DNA of 64,000 bases from Lentzea alba (lineage in GTDB: Bacteria; Actinomycetota; Actinomycetes; Mycobacteriales; Pseudonocardiaceae). The position numbers and the translations under genes were made by a program. Under the pieces are notes generated by a model. The model saw nothing but the letters and a program-made list of their open reading frames with translations. It was not told the origin of the DNA and ran no database searches. The stretch spans positions 792,829 to 856,828 of the forward strand of contig NZ_JAAMPJ010000001.1 of the NCBI RefSeq assembly GCF_011067745.1, given 5' to 3'. The stretch's first letter is position 1. Each line of letters opens with the position of its first letter. Positions 28,201 to 37,383 of the stretch are shown here, one piece after another.

Positions 28201-30863
28201 CGCCGCCGAGCACCGCGCCGATCGTGAGCGCTCCGGGCAGCGCGACCGCGAACGTGTACGGTCTCGTGCTGGCCAAGGAAGTCTGTTCTTCGCTCACCCC
28301 AGCGGACTGCGACTCAGGTGGTCCGTGGGTGGAAACGGCCAATCTCCCGCACGGTTCCACCGCGCACTGGCGGATCACGGTGACCAACACCGGCGGCGTC
28401 GACCTGAGCGGCGTCGTGCTGAACGACGCCGCCGAGCCGGGCTGCGCGGCGGCCTCGGGATCGTTCGACGTCAGCGCGGGCGGGTCGAAGACGTTCTACT
28501 GCTCGACGACGGACGTGACCGACAGCGTCACCAACACGGTGACGGCCACCTTCACGCCACCGGGCGGAAGTCCGCTGACCACGGCCCCGGATTCAGCGGC
28601 GGTGAACGTGACGAACCTGATCGTGACGAAGACGGTCTGCTCCTCACTGTCCGCAGTGGACTGCTCGGGCACTGCCGGGCCGTGGGCCGAGACGGCGAAC
28701 CTGCCCAGCGGGTCGACCGCGCACTGGCGGATCACCGTGACCAACAACGGTGACGTCGACCTCGCCGACATCACTTTGACCGACAAGGGCGAACCAACCT
28801 GCGAACAAGCCTCGTTCGACTTGGCCGTGGGTGCGTCGAAGACGTTCTACTGCTCGACGGCCAACGTGACGACGGGTCGGACGAACACCGTCACCGCGCA
28901 GTACGTGCCACCCGGCTCCGGGGATTCGACGACGACCGAACCCGACTCCGCGACAGTCGTCGTGACGAACCTTGCTGTCAGCAAAGATGTCTGCACCGAA
29001 ACCGACTGCGACGACGGCCCGTGGGGTGACACGGCGAGCCTGCTGACGGGTTCGACCGCGCACTGGCGGATCACGGTGACCAACACCGGTGAGGCCGACC
29101 TCACCGCCATCACGCTGAACGACCCCACCGAGACGTCCTGCTCCACCGCGCCGTTCGACCTCGCAGCCAAAGCGTCGAAGGCGATCCGCTGCTCCACCGA
29201 GAACCTCACGAAGAACACCACCAACACAGCGACCGCGCAGTACGTGCCACCAGGCACACCGCCGGACACCGAACCGGTGGTGACAAAGCCGGACGGCGCG
29301 ACCGCGAACGTCTACGGCCTCAAGCTGGTGAAGGAAGTCTGCGCGGCGTTCAGCGAGACCCACTGCGGCCCAGGAGGTCCAGGACCGTGGGGGCTCGCCG
29401 CGAACATTCCGAGCGGCTCGTCGGTGTACTGGCGGATCACCGCCACCAACACCGGTGACATCGACCTCACCGGCATCACCCTGACCGACGCGAAGGAGCC
29501 GGGTTGCGACGCGGAGTTCGATCTGGCCGCGGGCGCGTCGACCTCGTACTACTGTTCGACCGCCAACGTGACCGGAAGCCTGAAGAACGAGGCCACGGCG
29601 TCGTTCGAGATGATGGGCTGGCCGGAGGAAGCGACCACGGACGCCGTCGCGGAGGTGAGCATCGCGGATCTCCACGTGGAGAAGGAGATCTGTGCCGCAC
29701 TGACCGCGACGGAGTGCGCTACGGGCCCGTGGGTGTACTCGGCGACCGTGCCGAGGGGTGCCACGGCGCACTGGCGCATCACCGTCACCAACACCGGCGA
29801 CGTCGACCTCACCGGCATCGTGGTGGACGATCCCAACGAGGCGTCGTGTGCCTCAGCGCCGTTCGACCTCGCCAAGAACACGTCGAAGACGTTGCACTGC
29901 TCGACAACGAACCTCACGAAGAAGACGACCAACGCGGTGACCGCGACGTACGTGCCGCCGGGGTCGCCACCGGACACCGCGCCGGTCACCACCGCTCCGG
30001 CCGACGCGACCGCGATGGTGTCCGACCTCCTGGTGCGCAAGGACATCTGCCAGTCATCGGCGCCGGAGGCGTGCGCGGAGACGGGCAGTGGGCCGTGGGC
30101 CGACGACCACGTCGTCGAGCGAGGCGGCACGGCACACTGGCGGATCACGGTGACGAACACCGGCGAAGTCGACCTCACCGGGATCGCGCTCCAGGACGCT
30201 GCCGAGCCGTCGTGCTCGACCAGCGGTATCGACCTGGCGACCGGCGCGTCGGTGTCGTTCACCTGCTCGACGACCAACGTCACCGCAGGCCTGACGAACG
30301 CGGTGGTCGGACGGTACGTGCCACCCGGCGCGCCCGCCGCCACTTCCCCGGTCGCCACTCCACCCGACGATGCTTCGGTGCGGGTGGCCGACCTGGCCAC
30401 GCGCAAAGAGGTCTGCCTGACCGGCGACGCGACCACCTGTGACAGCTGGGGTGAGACAGCGACCGTCCACAGTGGTGAGACGGTCCGTTGGCGCGTCACC
30501 GTCGTCAACACGGGCGAGGTCGATCTCGCGGAGGTGACCCTGCAAGACCCGATCGAGCCCAGCTGCTCCGCGAGCGCCTTCGCACTTGCCGCGGGTGCGG
30601 AGAAGGCCGTGCACTGCACGACCACGGGACTGACGGCGGGAGTCGTCAACACGGCCACCGCCACCTACCTGCTACCCGGAGGAGGCTCTCCCATCGTGAC
30701 CCTCCCGGACTCGGCGAGTGCCGACGTGTCACCAGCGTCCGCACCACACACCACCCCACCGCTCGCGGTGACCGGCGATGACGTCTGGCACCTGATCGCC
30801 ATCGGCCTGCTCCTGGCTGGGTTGGGCGTGGCCCTGCGGCTGCTCGCTCGGAGGCGGACTTGA
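25278..30863 (+). CDS. Giant cell-wall protein with 12 four-cysteine DUF11-like repeats and LAVTG anchor
   Basis: This 1861-residue protein starts at ATG 25278 after GGAGG, with a signal peptide ending near TGSATADV. Residues 40-385 form a beta-rich head (FTQVYDQVVYGDFNIIGNS, VDHVRLYWAGNTG, GFRYPGGPLRAGVTAYEGDW). From about residue 389 there are 12 tandem repeats of roughly 110-125 residues, each beginning KEVC-like and containing HWRITVTNTG, a PxC turn, YCSTT and VPPG. Four cysteines recur in every repeat. The C-terminus has LAVTGDD, a hydrophobic helix and RRR, the LAXTG-type signal usually served by class E sortases. It is probably a long covalently anchored stalk or adhesin. No sortase gene is visible in the window. 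Confidence 0.92.
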   Translation: MRTRELRTTRSLSRVLVAFVLGTASATAVTGSATADVITPFTQVYDQVVYGDFNIIGNSVTKCPATPSPLTFAMCADGAGRTDPNAVNDEYQMAWADADTSSATFNSSSASLTIPPGATVDHVRLYWAGNTGLYTDEYGVVISPLCSGNALVAGQLAVTPPGTPQTQPVSVRVGTGTAVSVAAQTFVNEQAAEPTEAQYYSASANITSLFSAAPTGSPLTVTVGNVWTPQGYNCFGGWSLTLVYKYPQPEPTYAPVPREVFIYDGHVRQDSLQPPTTVPISGFRYPGGPLRAGVTAYEGDWGIAGDQFLVNGTAVGEPSGTGTGNFFVDTAEGQVNPNAPNNFSVDAKDFTLPPGTLPVGATSLALQLSTTGDSYLAQQVAFSVPLPALNIAKEVCASSTPANCGPGGTGPWAENTLMPAASTAYWRIRVSNPTTVDIPGATLNDPAAPACATAAGTFAVLAGQTVTFHCNSPGLTTALVNSVTARFVPPGSPVGTTPIDTAPDTARADVHALTIAKQVCSSLVAADCGAGGAGPWAELATIPAGTTARWKITVTNTGSVDLTGATITDVAEPGCATAAGTFSLAAGASTSFYCSTTNVAAGNTNTVTAQYVPPGSPAGAAAVVTSPDDARVRVSRLTVAKEVCGSVQPADCAAGGTGPWQENRTAPTGSAVHWRITVNNTGEADLAAITLNDSGEVTCVTAAGSFDLAAGATKAFYCSTTNVVANKTNTVTAQYVPPGAAPGTLPVLTAPDSATVSVYGLSLAKEVCASLSAADCSSGGPWVETANLPSGSTAHWRITATNTGDVDLTGITLNDPAEASCSTAAFNLAAGASASFSCSTADVTEGRTNTAIASFTPPGETAVTTASDSASVKVTNLVVVKEVCAGTDCGAGGAGPWKDTSTTPTGSTAYWRITVTNTGEADLTGITLNDPTETSCSTAPFTLTVKASKTIHCSTTNVTKNTTNTATAQYVPPGAPPSTAPIVSAPGSATANVYGLVLAKEVCSSLTPADCDSGGPWVETANLPHGSTAHWRITVTNTGGVDLSGVVLNDAAEPGCAAASGSFDVSAGGSKTFYCSTTDVTDSVTNTVTATFTPPGGSPLTTAPDSAAVNVTNLIVTKTVCSSLSAVDCSGTAGPWAETANLPSGSTAHWRITVTNNGDVDLADITLTDKGEPTCEQASFDLAVGASKTFYCSTANVTTGRTNTVTAQYVPPGSGDSTTTEPDSATVVVTNLAVSKDVCTETDCDDGPWGDTASLLTGSTAHWRITVTNTGEADLTAITLNDPTETSCSTAPFDLAAKASKAIRCSTENLTKNTTNTATAQYVPPGTPPDTEPVVTKPDGATANVYGLKLVKEVCAAFSETHCGPGGPGPWGLAANIPSGSSVYWRITATNTGDIDLTGITLTDAKEPGCDAEFDLAAGASTSYYCSTANVTGSLKNEATASFEMMGWPEEATTDAVAEVSIADLHVEKEICAALTATECATGPWVYSATVPRGATAHWRITVTNTGDVDLTGIVVDDPNEASCASAPFDLAKNTSKTLHCSTTNLTKKTTNAVTATYVPPGSPPDTAPVTTAPADATAMVSDLLVRKDICQSSAPEACAETGSGPWADDHVVERGGTAHWRITVTNTGEVDLTGIALQDAAEPSCSTSGIDLATGASVSFTCSTTNVTAGLTNAVVGRYVPPGAPAATSPVATPPDDASVRVADLATRKEVCLTGDATTCDSWGETATVHSGETVRWRVTVVNTGEVDLAEVTLQDPIEPSCSASAFALAAGAEKAVHCTTTGLTAGVVNTATATYLLPGGGSPIVTLPDSASADVSPASAPHTTPPLAVTGDDVWHLIAIGLLLAGLGVALRLLARRRT
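26442..30729 (+). repeat. Tandem coding repeat array (12 units)
   Basis: Twelve in-frame units of roughly 330-380 bases lie inside the giant surface-protein gene. Best-conserved DNA segments encode HWRITVTNTG and the YCSTTNVT region, for example the recurring GCGCACTGGCGGATCACGGT block. Units 4-8 are most alike and also vary most in the glycine-rich loop, consistent with recent duplication or recombination between units. Confidence 0.85.
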
Positions 30864-31054
30864 TGACAGGAGGCGGCCAGGTTCGTGGTGGTCGGCGTGC
30901 CGGCGGAACGGTGACCGGCCCGGCGCAGCACAGCGATCCGGCTCCGGAGGTGAATTCGCCGCAACCGTTGTGCAACCGGGAGTGACCGGGTCGCGCTACT
31001 GGAGGCCTCGAACCTTGTGACATCGAAGCGGTCGATGTTGACAAGGGAGTCTCA

Positions 31055-32650
<1,596 letters not shown>

Positions 32651-32677
32651 CACCCACCCCACCACCGCCTCGACCAC

Positions 32678-32711
32678 CCCGCCCGGCTACCAACACTGGT
32701 AGCCGGGCGGG
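32678..32711 (+). terminator. Rho-independent-type terminator after the S8 protease
   Basis: A perfect 15-bp inverted repeat (CCCGCCCGGCTACCA, loop ACAC, TGGTAGCCGGGCGGG) is followed by GGCTTTT. It lies between two convergent genes and may serve both, although the T-tract favours the + strand. Confidence 0.85.
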
Positions 32712-32767
32712 GGCTTTTCCGTGCCAGTCCGCACGATGGATGAGCACGCGTGCGACGGACCAGGACC

Positions 32768-33370
32768 TCACGAACTCGACATGTGCTCGCGTGCGCCGGC
32801 CTCGTCTGAGGCCCCTGCTCCGGTCAACGACCTCCGGAGTCGGGCCAACGCGCGGTGCTGCGCGACCCGGACCGCACCTGGTGTCGATCCGACTGCCTCG
32901 GCGGTCTCCTCGGCCGACAGCCCCATGATCACCCGCATCACGACGATCTCGCGGTGCTTCTCCGGGAGGACGCGCAGGAGCTGAGCCATTTGTTCGGACA
33001 GCTCGCCCTGCAAAGCCCGCTGCTCCGGATCGGCCACGATCTCAGGGGTGTCAGGAACGTCAGGGACGAGCTCGGAGCGGTTCCTGGCGGCGGCCCGATG
33101 CACATCGGCAACCTTGTGCGCCGCGATGCCGTACACGAACGCCAGGAACGGTCGTCCCTCGTGGCGAAACCTGGGCAACGCCGTGAGCACCGCGATGCAC
33201 ACCTCCTGGGCCACGTCCTCCGCCGAAGCGACGGATCGCTCCTGCCTGCCCACTCGGGCCCGGCAGTACCGCACCACCAGGGGAAGAATGCTCGCCAGCA
33301 GGCGCTCGATGGCCTGACGGTCACCTTCGACGGCCGCAGCCACTTCGACCTGCACGCCTTCCCGGGCCAC
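32768..33370 (-). CDS. shbA: ShbA-like RNA polymerase sigma factor
   Basis: About 200 residues closely match the ShbA group, a sigma factor that in Streptomyces drives expression of the principal sigma factor gene. Visible matches are LPLVVRYCRARVGRQER, SAEDVAQEVCIAVLTALPRF, PFLAFVYGIAAHKVADVHRA and the sigma-4 segment MGLSAEETAEAVGSTPGAVR. The start is uncertain: the frame is open back to 33673, but family members have only 10-15 residues before the GDR motif, which points to GTG 33370 (GTG 33355 and 33343 are alternatives). It is isolated from other transcription genes and converges on the protease. Confidence 0.78.
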   Translation of the reverse strand: MAREGVQVEVAAAVEGDRQAIERLLASILPLVVRYCRARVGRQERSVASAEDVAQEVCIAVLTALPRFRHEGRPFLAFVYGIAAHKVADVHRAAARNRSELVPDVPDTPEIVADPEQRALQGELSEQMAQLLRVLPEKHREIVVMRVIMGLSAEETAEAVGSTPGAVRVAQHRALARLRRSLTGAGASDEAGAREHMSSS

Positions 33371-33927
33371 CGCGTAGCCCGCACGCTGGTGCTCGGTCTG
33401 CGTGCGCGGGGCTGGGGGATGTACCTCGACTTGCGTTGCCGCTTCGACGGCGCGGCGGTCGAGCCAGCTGCCGGCTCCGCGTTCCCCGTCGGTCGTAGGA
33501 GGTGCCTCCTCCGAGGGCTGCCGCCGCGATGTGGAACCCGAACCGGGCGAAACCGCTCCTCGACCGAACATCCCGACCTCCACAACCCGTGGCGGAAATC
33601 GGACCTCAACCGGGACGCGGTCCGCCATGCCGCTATGTCCAACAGCGGCCCGACGGACGCGAATCTGACCCAAATGTGAAAACCTTTCCGCTCCGTGGTC
33701 GGTTGAACACTCACGGATACCGGATGAGGCGCTTTGACGGCGCGATCGCTGACCGCGCTACCAACGCGTCGGACCCCAACGCCGATGGCTGGTGTGCGGC
33801 GTGGAACCAGGCGACCCGAGATCGGTCTGTTCGGTGCGCGCGGGCCAGGTGACGGAACCTGTCCCGCGCGGCCGTCGTCTGCCGCGCCTGGCCTGACCTG
33901 AGGCTCAGCGCGACCCGGCGCCTGTCA
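33371..33927. other. Gene-poor 557-base stretch upstream of shbA
   Basis: The shbA frame stays open to 33673 on the minus strand, but the encoded residues are low-complexity and match nothing in the sigma family. Plus-strand frames are shadows. The remainder up to the SIMPL gene shows no gene or clear signal. If the sigma factor truly had a long N-terminus, its first 100 residues would lie here. Confidence 0.4.
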
Positions 33928-34668
33928 TCAGCGCAGTTGGTACACCACGGCGACGTCGATCTCCTCCTTGATCTCACCCGGCGCCATTGGCACCGAAGCG
34001 TCCGCGGCCTGCGCCGTCAAGATCGGAATCGGCGACGCGCCACTGGAAGCGGCTTCGTTCACGGACACCAGGTCACCGAGCCTTCGACCGCTGAGCTGGG
34101 CGTATTGGGCAGCCTTGGCGCGCGCGTCCTTGAATGCGGCAGCGCGGGCCCGGTGGCGCAGCGGCGCACGGTCTTCGATGTCGAAGGCCACCCCGTTGAT
34201 CCGCCCGGCGTCCCCGACCGCGTCCACGGCGGCGCGAAGGACCTTCCCGGTCTTCGTCACGTCTCGCACCTTCACGGAGAAGGCCTGACCGGCCTGGAAG
34301 CCCGCCAGGAACGAGTTGTCGGACTGGTCGTACTCGTAGACCGGGTTGAGCCACATGCTCTCGGTTCGGATGTCGCGATCGGCCACACCCTCGGCGTGCA
34401 CTGCGTCCAGCAGTGCACGCGCGGCAACGGCATGTGCTTCCAGGGCTTCCGCGGCAGTGGATCTCCTGACCTCCACGCCGACGCTGATGACAGCCAGATC
34501 CGGTACTGCCGATGCTTCGCCGTGTCCACCGACAGCGACCGTGCCCGACTCGGTCGCCTGTGCGGGAATGGACATGGCGATCAGGCATGCCACAGTGAGT
34601 ACACCTGCCCAGAGGAAGCGTCTGAGCGCCGGGGTGTGAGAGCTGCTGCCTTGGTCGAGGGAAATCAC
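33928..34668 (-). CDS. Secreted SIMPL-domain (DUF541) protein
   Basis: This 246-residue protein has a signal peptide (RRFLWAGVLTVACLIAMSI, ending PAQA) and one SIMPL/DUF541 domain: VAVGGHGEASAVPDLAVISV, then a helix (AAEALEAHAVAARALLDAV), VADRDIRTESMWLNPVYEY and a C-terminal ARAKAAQYAQLSGRRLGDL helix. Family members are periplasmic or extracellular proteins linked to stress tolerance, with no known enzyme activity. GTG at 34668 is preferred because AGAGGA lies upstream and the signal peptide then begins in the expected place; the frame is open back to 34749. Confidence 0.85.
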   Translation of the reverse strand: MISLDQGSSSHTPALRRFLWAGVLTVACLIAMSIPAQATESGTVAVGGHGEASAVPDLAVISVGVEVRRSTAAEALEAHAVAARALLDAVHAEGVADRDIRTESMWLNPVYEYDQSDNSFLAGFQAGQAFSVKVRDVTKTGKVLRAAVDAVGDAGRINGVAFDIEDRAPLRHRARAAAFKDARAKAAQYAQLSGRRLGDLVSVNEAASSGASPIPILTAQAADASVPMAPGEIKEEIDVAVVYQLR

Positions 34669-35510
34669 GACAACCGAGTCCTCTCCGAGAGTGCCGTACG
34701 GAATGTTCGAATAGCCAGCATCAACCACGACCAGGCTCTGGATAAACATCGATTGGCGCCCCAGAACTGAATGAGTGAAAGATCGCCACGATTGAGTGAG
34801 CCTATCTGGAAGTGAGGGGACCGGCCTTGATGCAGCACTCAGGAGCCCATCGAATCAGCCCACGCCACCAGGAACGCACAATGCACCCGTCAGGCCCGAC
34901 TGCTCCACCGGAGTGAATTGGGCAGGACCGAAACCTGCTGCCCCGCAGCCTGGCGCTAGGGGATGGATGGAGGCTGCGCCCTCCGGCAGAGACTCCATTG
35001 GGTCTGCGACCTGCGGGAACACGATCTCTCGGGCAGCCAGCAGCCAGCCACTTCCCCCCTGGCAAGGAGATACCTGGTGTCACTTACAAGATGAGCTCTC
35101 AGTCCGCAGCCATATTCCGAGAGAGAGAGCTCACCTGCCCGCGATATGCCGACGAAGAGAGTGAATATGATTCACGCTGAGGCGATGACCACGTTTTGGC
35201 GATTACAGAGACTGTCCGCGAGTTCACCTTTCGCCACAGCTCGCCAGGGGCACAACTCGTCAGCCCACCAGGATCGGATCAAAGGTCTCCGGTTGTCTGG
35301 ACGCATCGGCACCGAGTTCAGGCGTCTGGTGCGCCTGAACCTCCGCTCGAACGATCTTGACGAGCCGACGAGCAGACGCGGAGCCGATTGTCAGCCGGGC
35401 GCGGAGCACTTCGGCGGAGATCTCGCGTTCGTCCCTGACGACCTCAACGAGCGCCTCGGGACCTACACGACTACTGGCTGGACCCCTCAAGATCCTTTCG
35501 TCAGTAGCTG
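34669..35510. other. 842-base decayed intergenic region
   Basis: No intact gene is supported. GC content is lower than in the neighbours. On the minus strand, 35260-35490 encodes a helix-turn-helix-like remnant (ISAEVLRARLTIGSASARRL) similar in pattern to the tails of actinobacterial plasmid/DUF2637-type proteins. A 9-bp inverted repeat (TGAGCTCTC at 35092-35100, GAGAGCTCA at 35125-35133) is present. Confidence 0.4.
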
Positions 35511-35860
35511 TGGACCTACACCGAGGGCGACGAGGACCGTGCCCGAACCCTGATCACGGTCCTCGGTGCCTCGAAGGTCGAGGCAATCCTCAAGTACCTG
35601 GCCGCCGGCTATTGGGAGCGCTACCTCGGCTGGCCGATCTGCTCACCTGGAAGCAGGAAGGCCCGATCGCCACCGAGCCGATGTTGATCGAGGTGAAGTC
35701 GAGGGGTGATCGTCTCAGCGACGACCAGCGGACGTGGATCACGCTGAACCACCAAACGCTCCATCTCCCGTTTCGCATCGTCAAGGTGCACCGAACCGAG
35801 CGGCTGACTTTCAACTCTGACAGCCACACCCGATCACCATCGTCGCCTCCACCGCAGTGA
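35511..35860 (+). pseudogene. Remnant of a VRR-NUC-type nuclease, frameshifted
   Basis: Two adjacent frames together encode a recognisable VRR-NUC-like domain: DRARTLITVLGASKVEAIL and GYWERYLGWP in one frame, then DLLTWKQEG, LIEVKSRGDRLSDDQRTWI and FRIVKVHR in the next. The switch falls at about 35631-35636 and fits loss of one base. A stop codon just upstream removes the N-terminus. VRR-NUC nucleases are Holliday-junction-resolvase relatives found in phages, mobile elements and repair proteins. The fragment is non-functional as written unless a sequencing error is involved. Confidence 0.7.
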
Positions 35861-35940
35861 CGTTCCAGCCGGTGATTCTTCGCCCGACGTGCAACAGGCG
35901 GTGACACCGCAACACGTACCTGCCTCCTGCGCCAGGCAAC

Positions 35941-36110
35941 TCAAGGTGAGATCTCGACGCCGAGAGGCTCGACCGCATGGACGATCGCGGACCGCATGCC
36001 GTCAGCGGCTCCGAAGATCAGCATGATTTCAACATCTCTGAATCTCTGAAGCCCGCGGCGCGCAGGCCTTCGCGGTACTCGGTGAAGGTGAGGACCGGCA
36101 CCGTCTGCAT
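35941..36110 (-). pseudogene. C-terminal remnant of a SAM-dependent (ArsM-like) methyltransferase
   Basis: The minus strand encodes PVLTFTEYREGLRAAGF and, after a frame change, RDVEIMLIFGAADGMRSAIV. This is the characteristic end of arsenite-methyltransferase-like enzymes (AGFTDV..., ADGMHSAIV). The frame is broken by an exact tandem copy of an 8-base unit (36035-36042 and 36043-36050); deleting one copy restores GFRDVEI. The fragment stops abruptly where WD40 coding sequence begins on the other strand, so it is an end left by a rearrangement. Confidence 0.7.
36035..36050. repeat. 8-bp tandem duplication that breaks the methyltransferase remnant
   Basis: TCTCTGAA occurs twice in direct tandem. 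One copy is enough for an uninterrupted reading frame on the minus strand, so the second looks like the inactivating event. Confidence 0.85.
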
Positions 36111-36145
36111 CTCTGCCGCTGATCCTGCGCGGCCACCGCGGAACC

Positions 36146-36955
36146 GTGAACGCCGCTGCCTTCAGTCCGGACGGCCGCCAGCTCGCGAGCGTCAGCGAGG
36201 ACGGCACGGCTCGCCTCTGGGACTCGGCTCAGCTGGGCGACCCCGAGGTGCTGCGCGGCCACGAAGGCGCCGTGTGGGCCGCGGCCGCCACTGCGGACGG
36301 CAGGCTGGTGGCGGGCGCGGGCGCCGACGGCACCGTCCGGATCTGGCAGCGGGGAAGTGCCGGGGAGCCGACTGTGCTGCGCGGGCACGACGGCGATGTC
36401 TTCGGCCTTTCCTTCAGCGCCGACGGCCGATATCTGGCCAGTGCCGGCGACGACGGCACCGTGCGGGTCTGGCCGGTCGGGAGCGCGCACAAACCGGTGG
36501 TGCACCGCGGCCATGACGGCAGGGTGTGGACGGCCGCGTTCAGCCCGGACGGCAGCCGTCTGGTCAGCGGCGGCAACGACGGCACCGCACGCGTCTGGAA
36601 CACGGCGGGCACCGGCGAGCCGGTCGTGCTGACCGGTCATCAGGGAATCGTGTGGAGCGCGGCGTGCAGCGCGGACGGCCGGCAGGTCGTGACCGCGGGC
36701 AACGACACGACCGTCAGGGTCTGGAAGTCCTCAGGCACCGGCCCTCCTGTTGTCCTGCACGGCTTCGGCGCGTCGGTGGAGAGTGCGAGGTTCGTCGCCG
36801 CCGGTCACTTCGTCAGCGCCCACGACGACGGCACGGTGCGGGCCTGGGAGCGCCTGCCCTGCCGGCCGATCGACGAGCTGGTTGAGCGGTCCCGTCAGCA
36901 GAGCACGCGGGAGCTGACCCGCGAGGAGCGGGACAGCTACCTGAACGGCCAGTAG
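36146..36955 (+). CDS. WD40-repeat protein, probably the 3' part of a larger STAND-type gene
   Basis: This 269-residue product has six WD40-type repeats, each with a GHxGxV start, an (F)SxDGR turn and a DGTxRxW end, followed by a short C-terminal tail (STRELTREERDSYL) that commonly closes NACHT/STAND-WD40 proteins. The first repeat already begins upstream of the GTG at 36146 (LRGHRGTV), but the frame hits a stop at 36089 with no ATG or GTG between. The gene therefore looks 5'-truncated at the junction with the methyltransferase remnant. A seven-bladed propeller would need one more repeat. It may not be expressed. Confidence 0.65.
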   Translation: MNAAAFSPDGRQLASVSEDGTARLWDSAQLGDPEVLRGHEGAVWAAAATADGRLVAGAGADGTVRIWQRGSAGEPTVLRGHDGDVFGLSFSADGRYLASAGDDGTVRVWPVGSAHKPVVHRGHDGRVWTAAFSPDGSRLVSGGNDGTARVWNTAGTGEPVVLTGHQGIVWSAACSADGRQVVTAGNDTTVRVWKSSGTGPPVVLHGFGASVESARFVAAGHFVSAHDDGTVRAWERLPCRPIDELVERSRQQSTRELTREERDSYLNGQ

Positions 36956-36975
36956 AGCCTTGCGCAGTTACGCGG

Positions 36976-37007
36976 CTGGGCGGCCACCACGGCAGGCGGC
37001 CGCCCAG
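36976..37007 (+). terminator. Hairpin after the WD40 gene
   Basis: CTGGGCGGCC (36976-36985) pairs perfectly with GGCCGCCCAG (36998-37007) around a 12-base loop. There is no T-tract, so it is a terminator-like hairpin rather than a canonical one. Confidence 0.45.
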
Positions 37008-37050
37008 GGCAACTGGTCAGGTCCTCGTTCGCGACCGAATTTGTCTACGC

Positions 37051-37074
37051 AAAAAGAACTGATCAGTTCTTTTT
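37051..37074. promoter_or_regulatory. 24-bp perfect A/T-flanked palindrome (operator-like)
   Basis: AAAAAGAACTGATCAG followed by TTCTTTTT reads identically on both strands. With A and T runs at its ends it could be a terminator hairpin usable in both directions, or an operator for a dimeric (TetR-like) repressor whose core is AACTGATCAGTT. No such repressor gene lies in the window. Confidence 0.5.
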
Positions 37075-37137
37075 TGATGGCACGAGGAGGTGCCAGCCGA
37101 GCGACTCAACGGAGCCCCACTCGACCACAGGTACGCC

Positions 37138-37266
37138 TCAGGCTTGAAATGTCTGCAAGCTGACAGCAGGCCACCCATAGATGATGCCGCCCCAGTCAGG
37201 CAGCAACGCCGCCAAGGCCGGAGTTAGAACTAGAGCCAGTGCGACGGCCACGGCGAGTTGTTTCAC
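37138..37266 (-). CDS. Possible 42-residue exported peptide
   Basis: From GTG 37266 the frame encodes a short basic start, a hydrophobic helix (LAVAVALALVLTPALAALL) and a 20-residue tail with two Trp (WGGIIYGWPAVS). It resembles a signal peptide or a single-pass microprotein. No good ribosome site is visible and the surrounding frame is longer without making sense, so it may be chance. Confidence 0.25.
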   Translation of the reverse strand: MKQLAVAVALALVLTPALAALLPDWGGIIYGWPAVSLQTFQA

Positions 37267-37383
37267 GACCCGGAAGGCTACACACCATGGAGCCGGGACA
37301 TTCCATTGGGCCCGGTCTAACGCGAGGACAACGCAACGACCTGCACTTTCATGCGTCACTGTGCGATACCACCAGGACCGCCG

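Larger units (their letters stand above)
36956..37137. other. Intergenic stretch with hairpin and A/T palindrome
   Basis: No gene is seen. It contains a 10-bp hairpin after the WD40 gene and a 24-bp palindrome, both listed separately. Local base composition is less GC-rich than the surroundings. Confidence 0.5.

Noticed and set aside
26442..30729. Regular repeats considered as a CRISPR array
   Set aside because: Units are 330-380 bases, in-frame, and encode a conserved protein repeat.
34796..35164. 122-codon open frame on the + strand
   Set aside because: No ribosome site, no domain and mixed composition in a decayed region.
34669..37383. Intact mobile element or integrase at the decayed junction
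   Set aside because: Only gene remnants are visible; no transposase, integrase, terminal repeats or tRNA attachment site was found.
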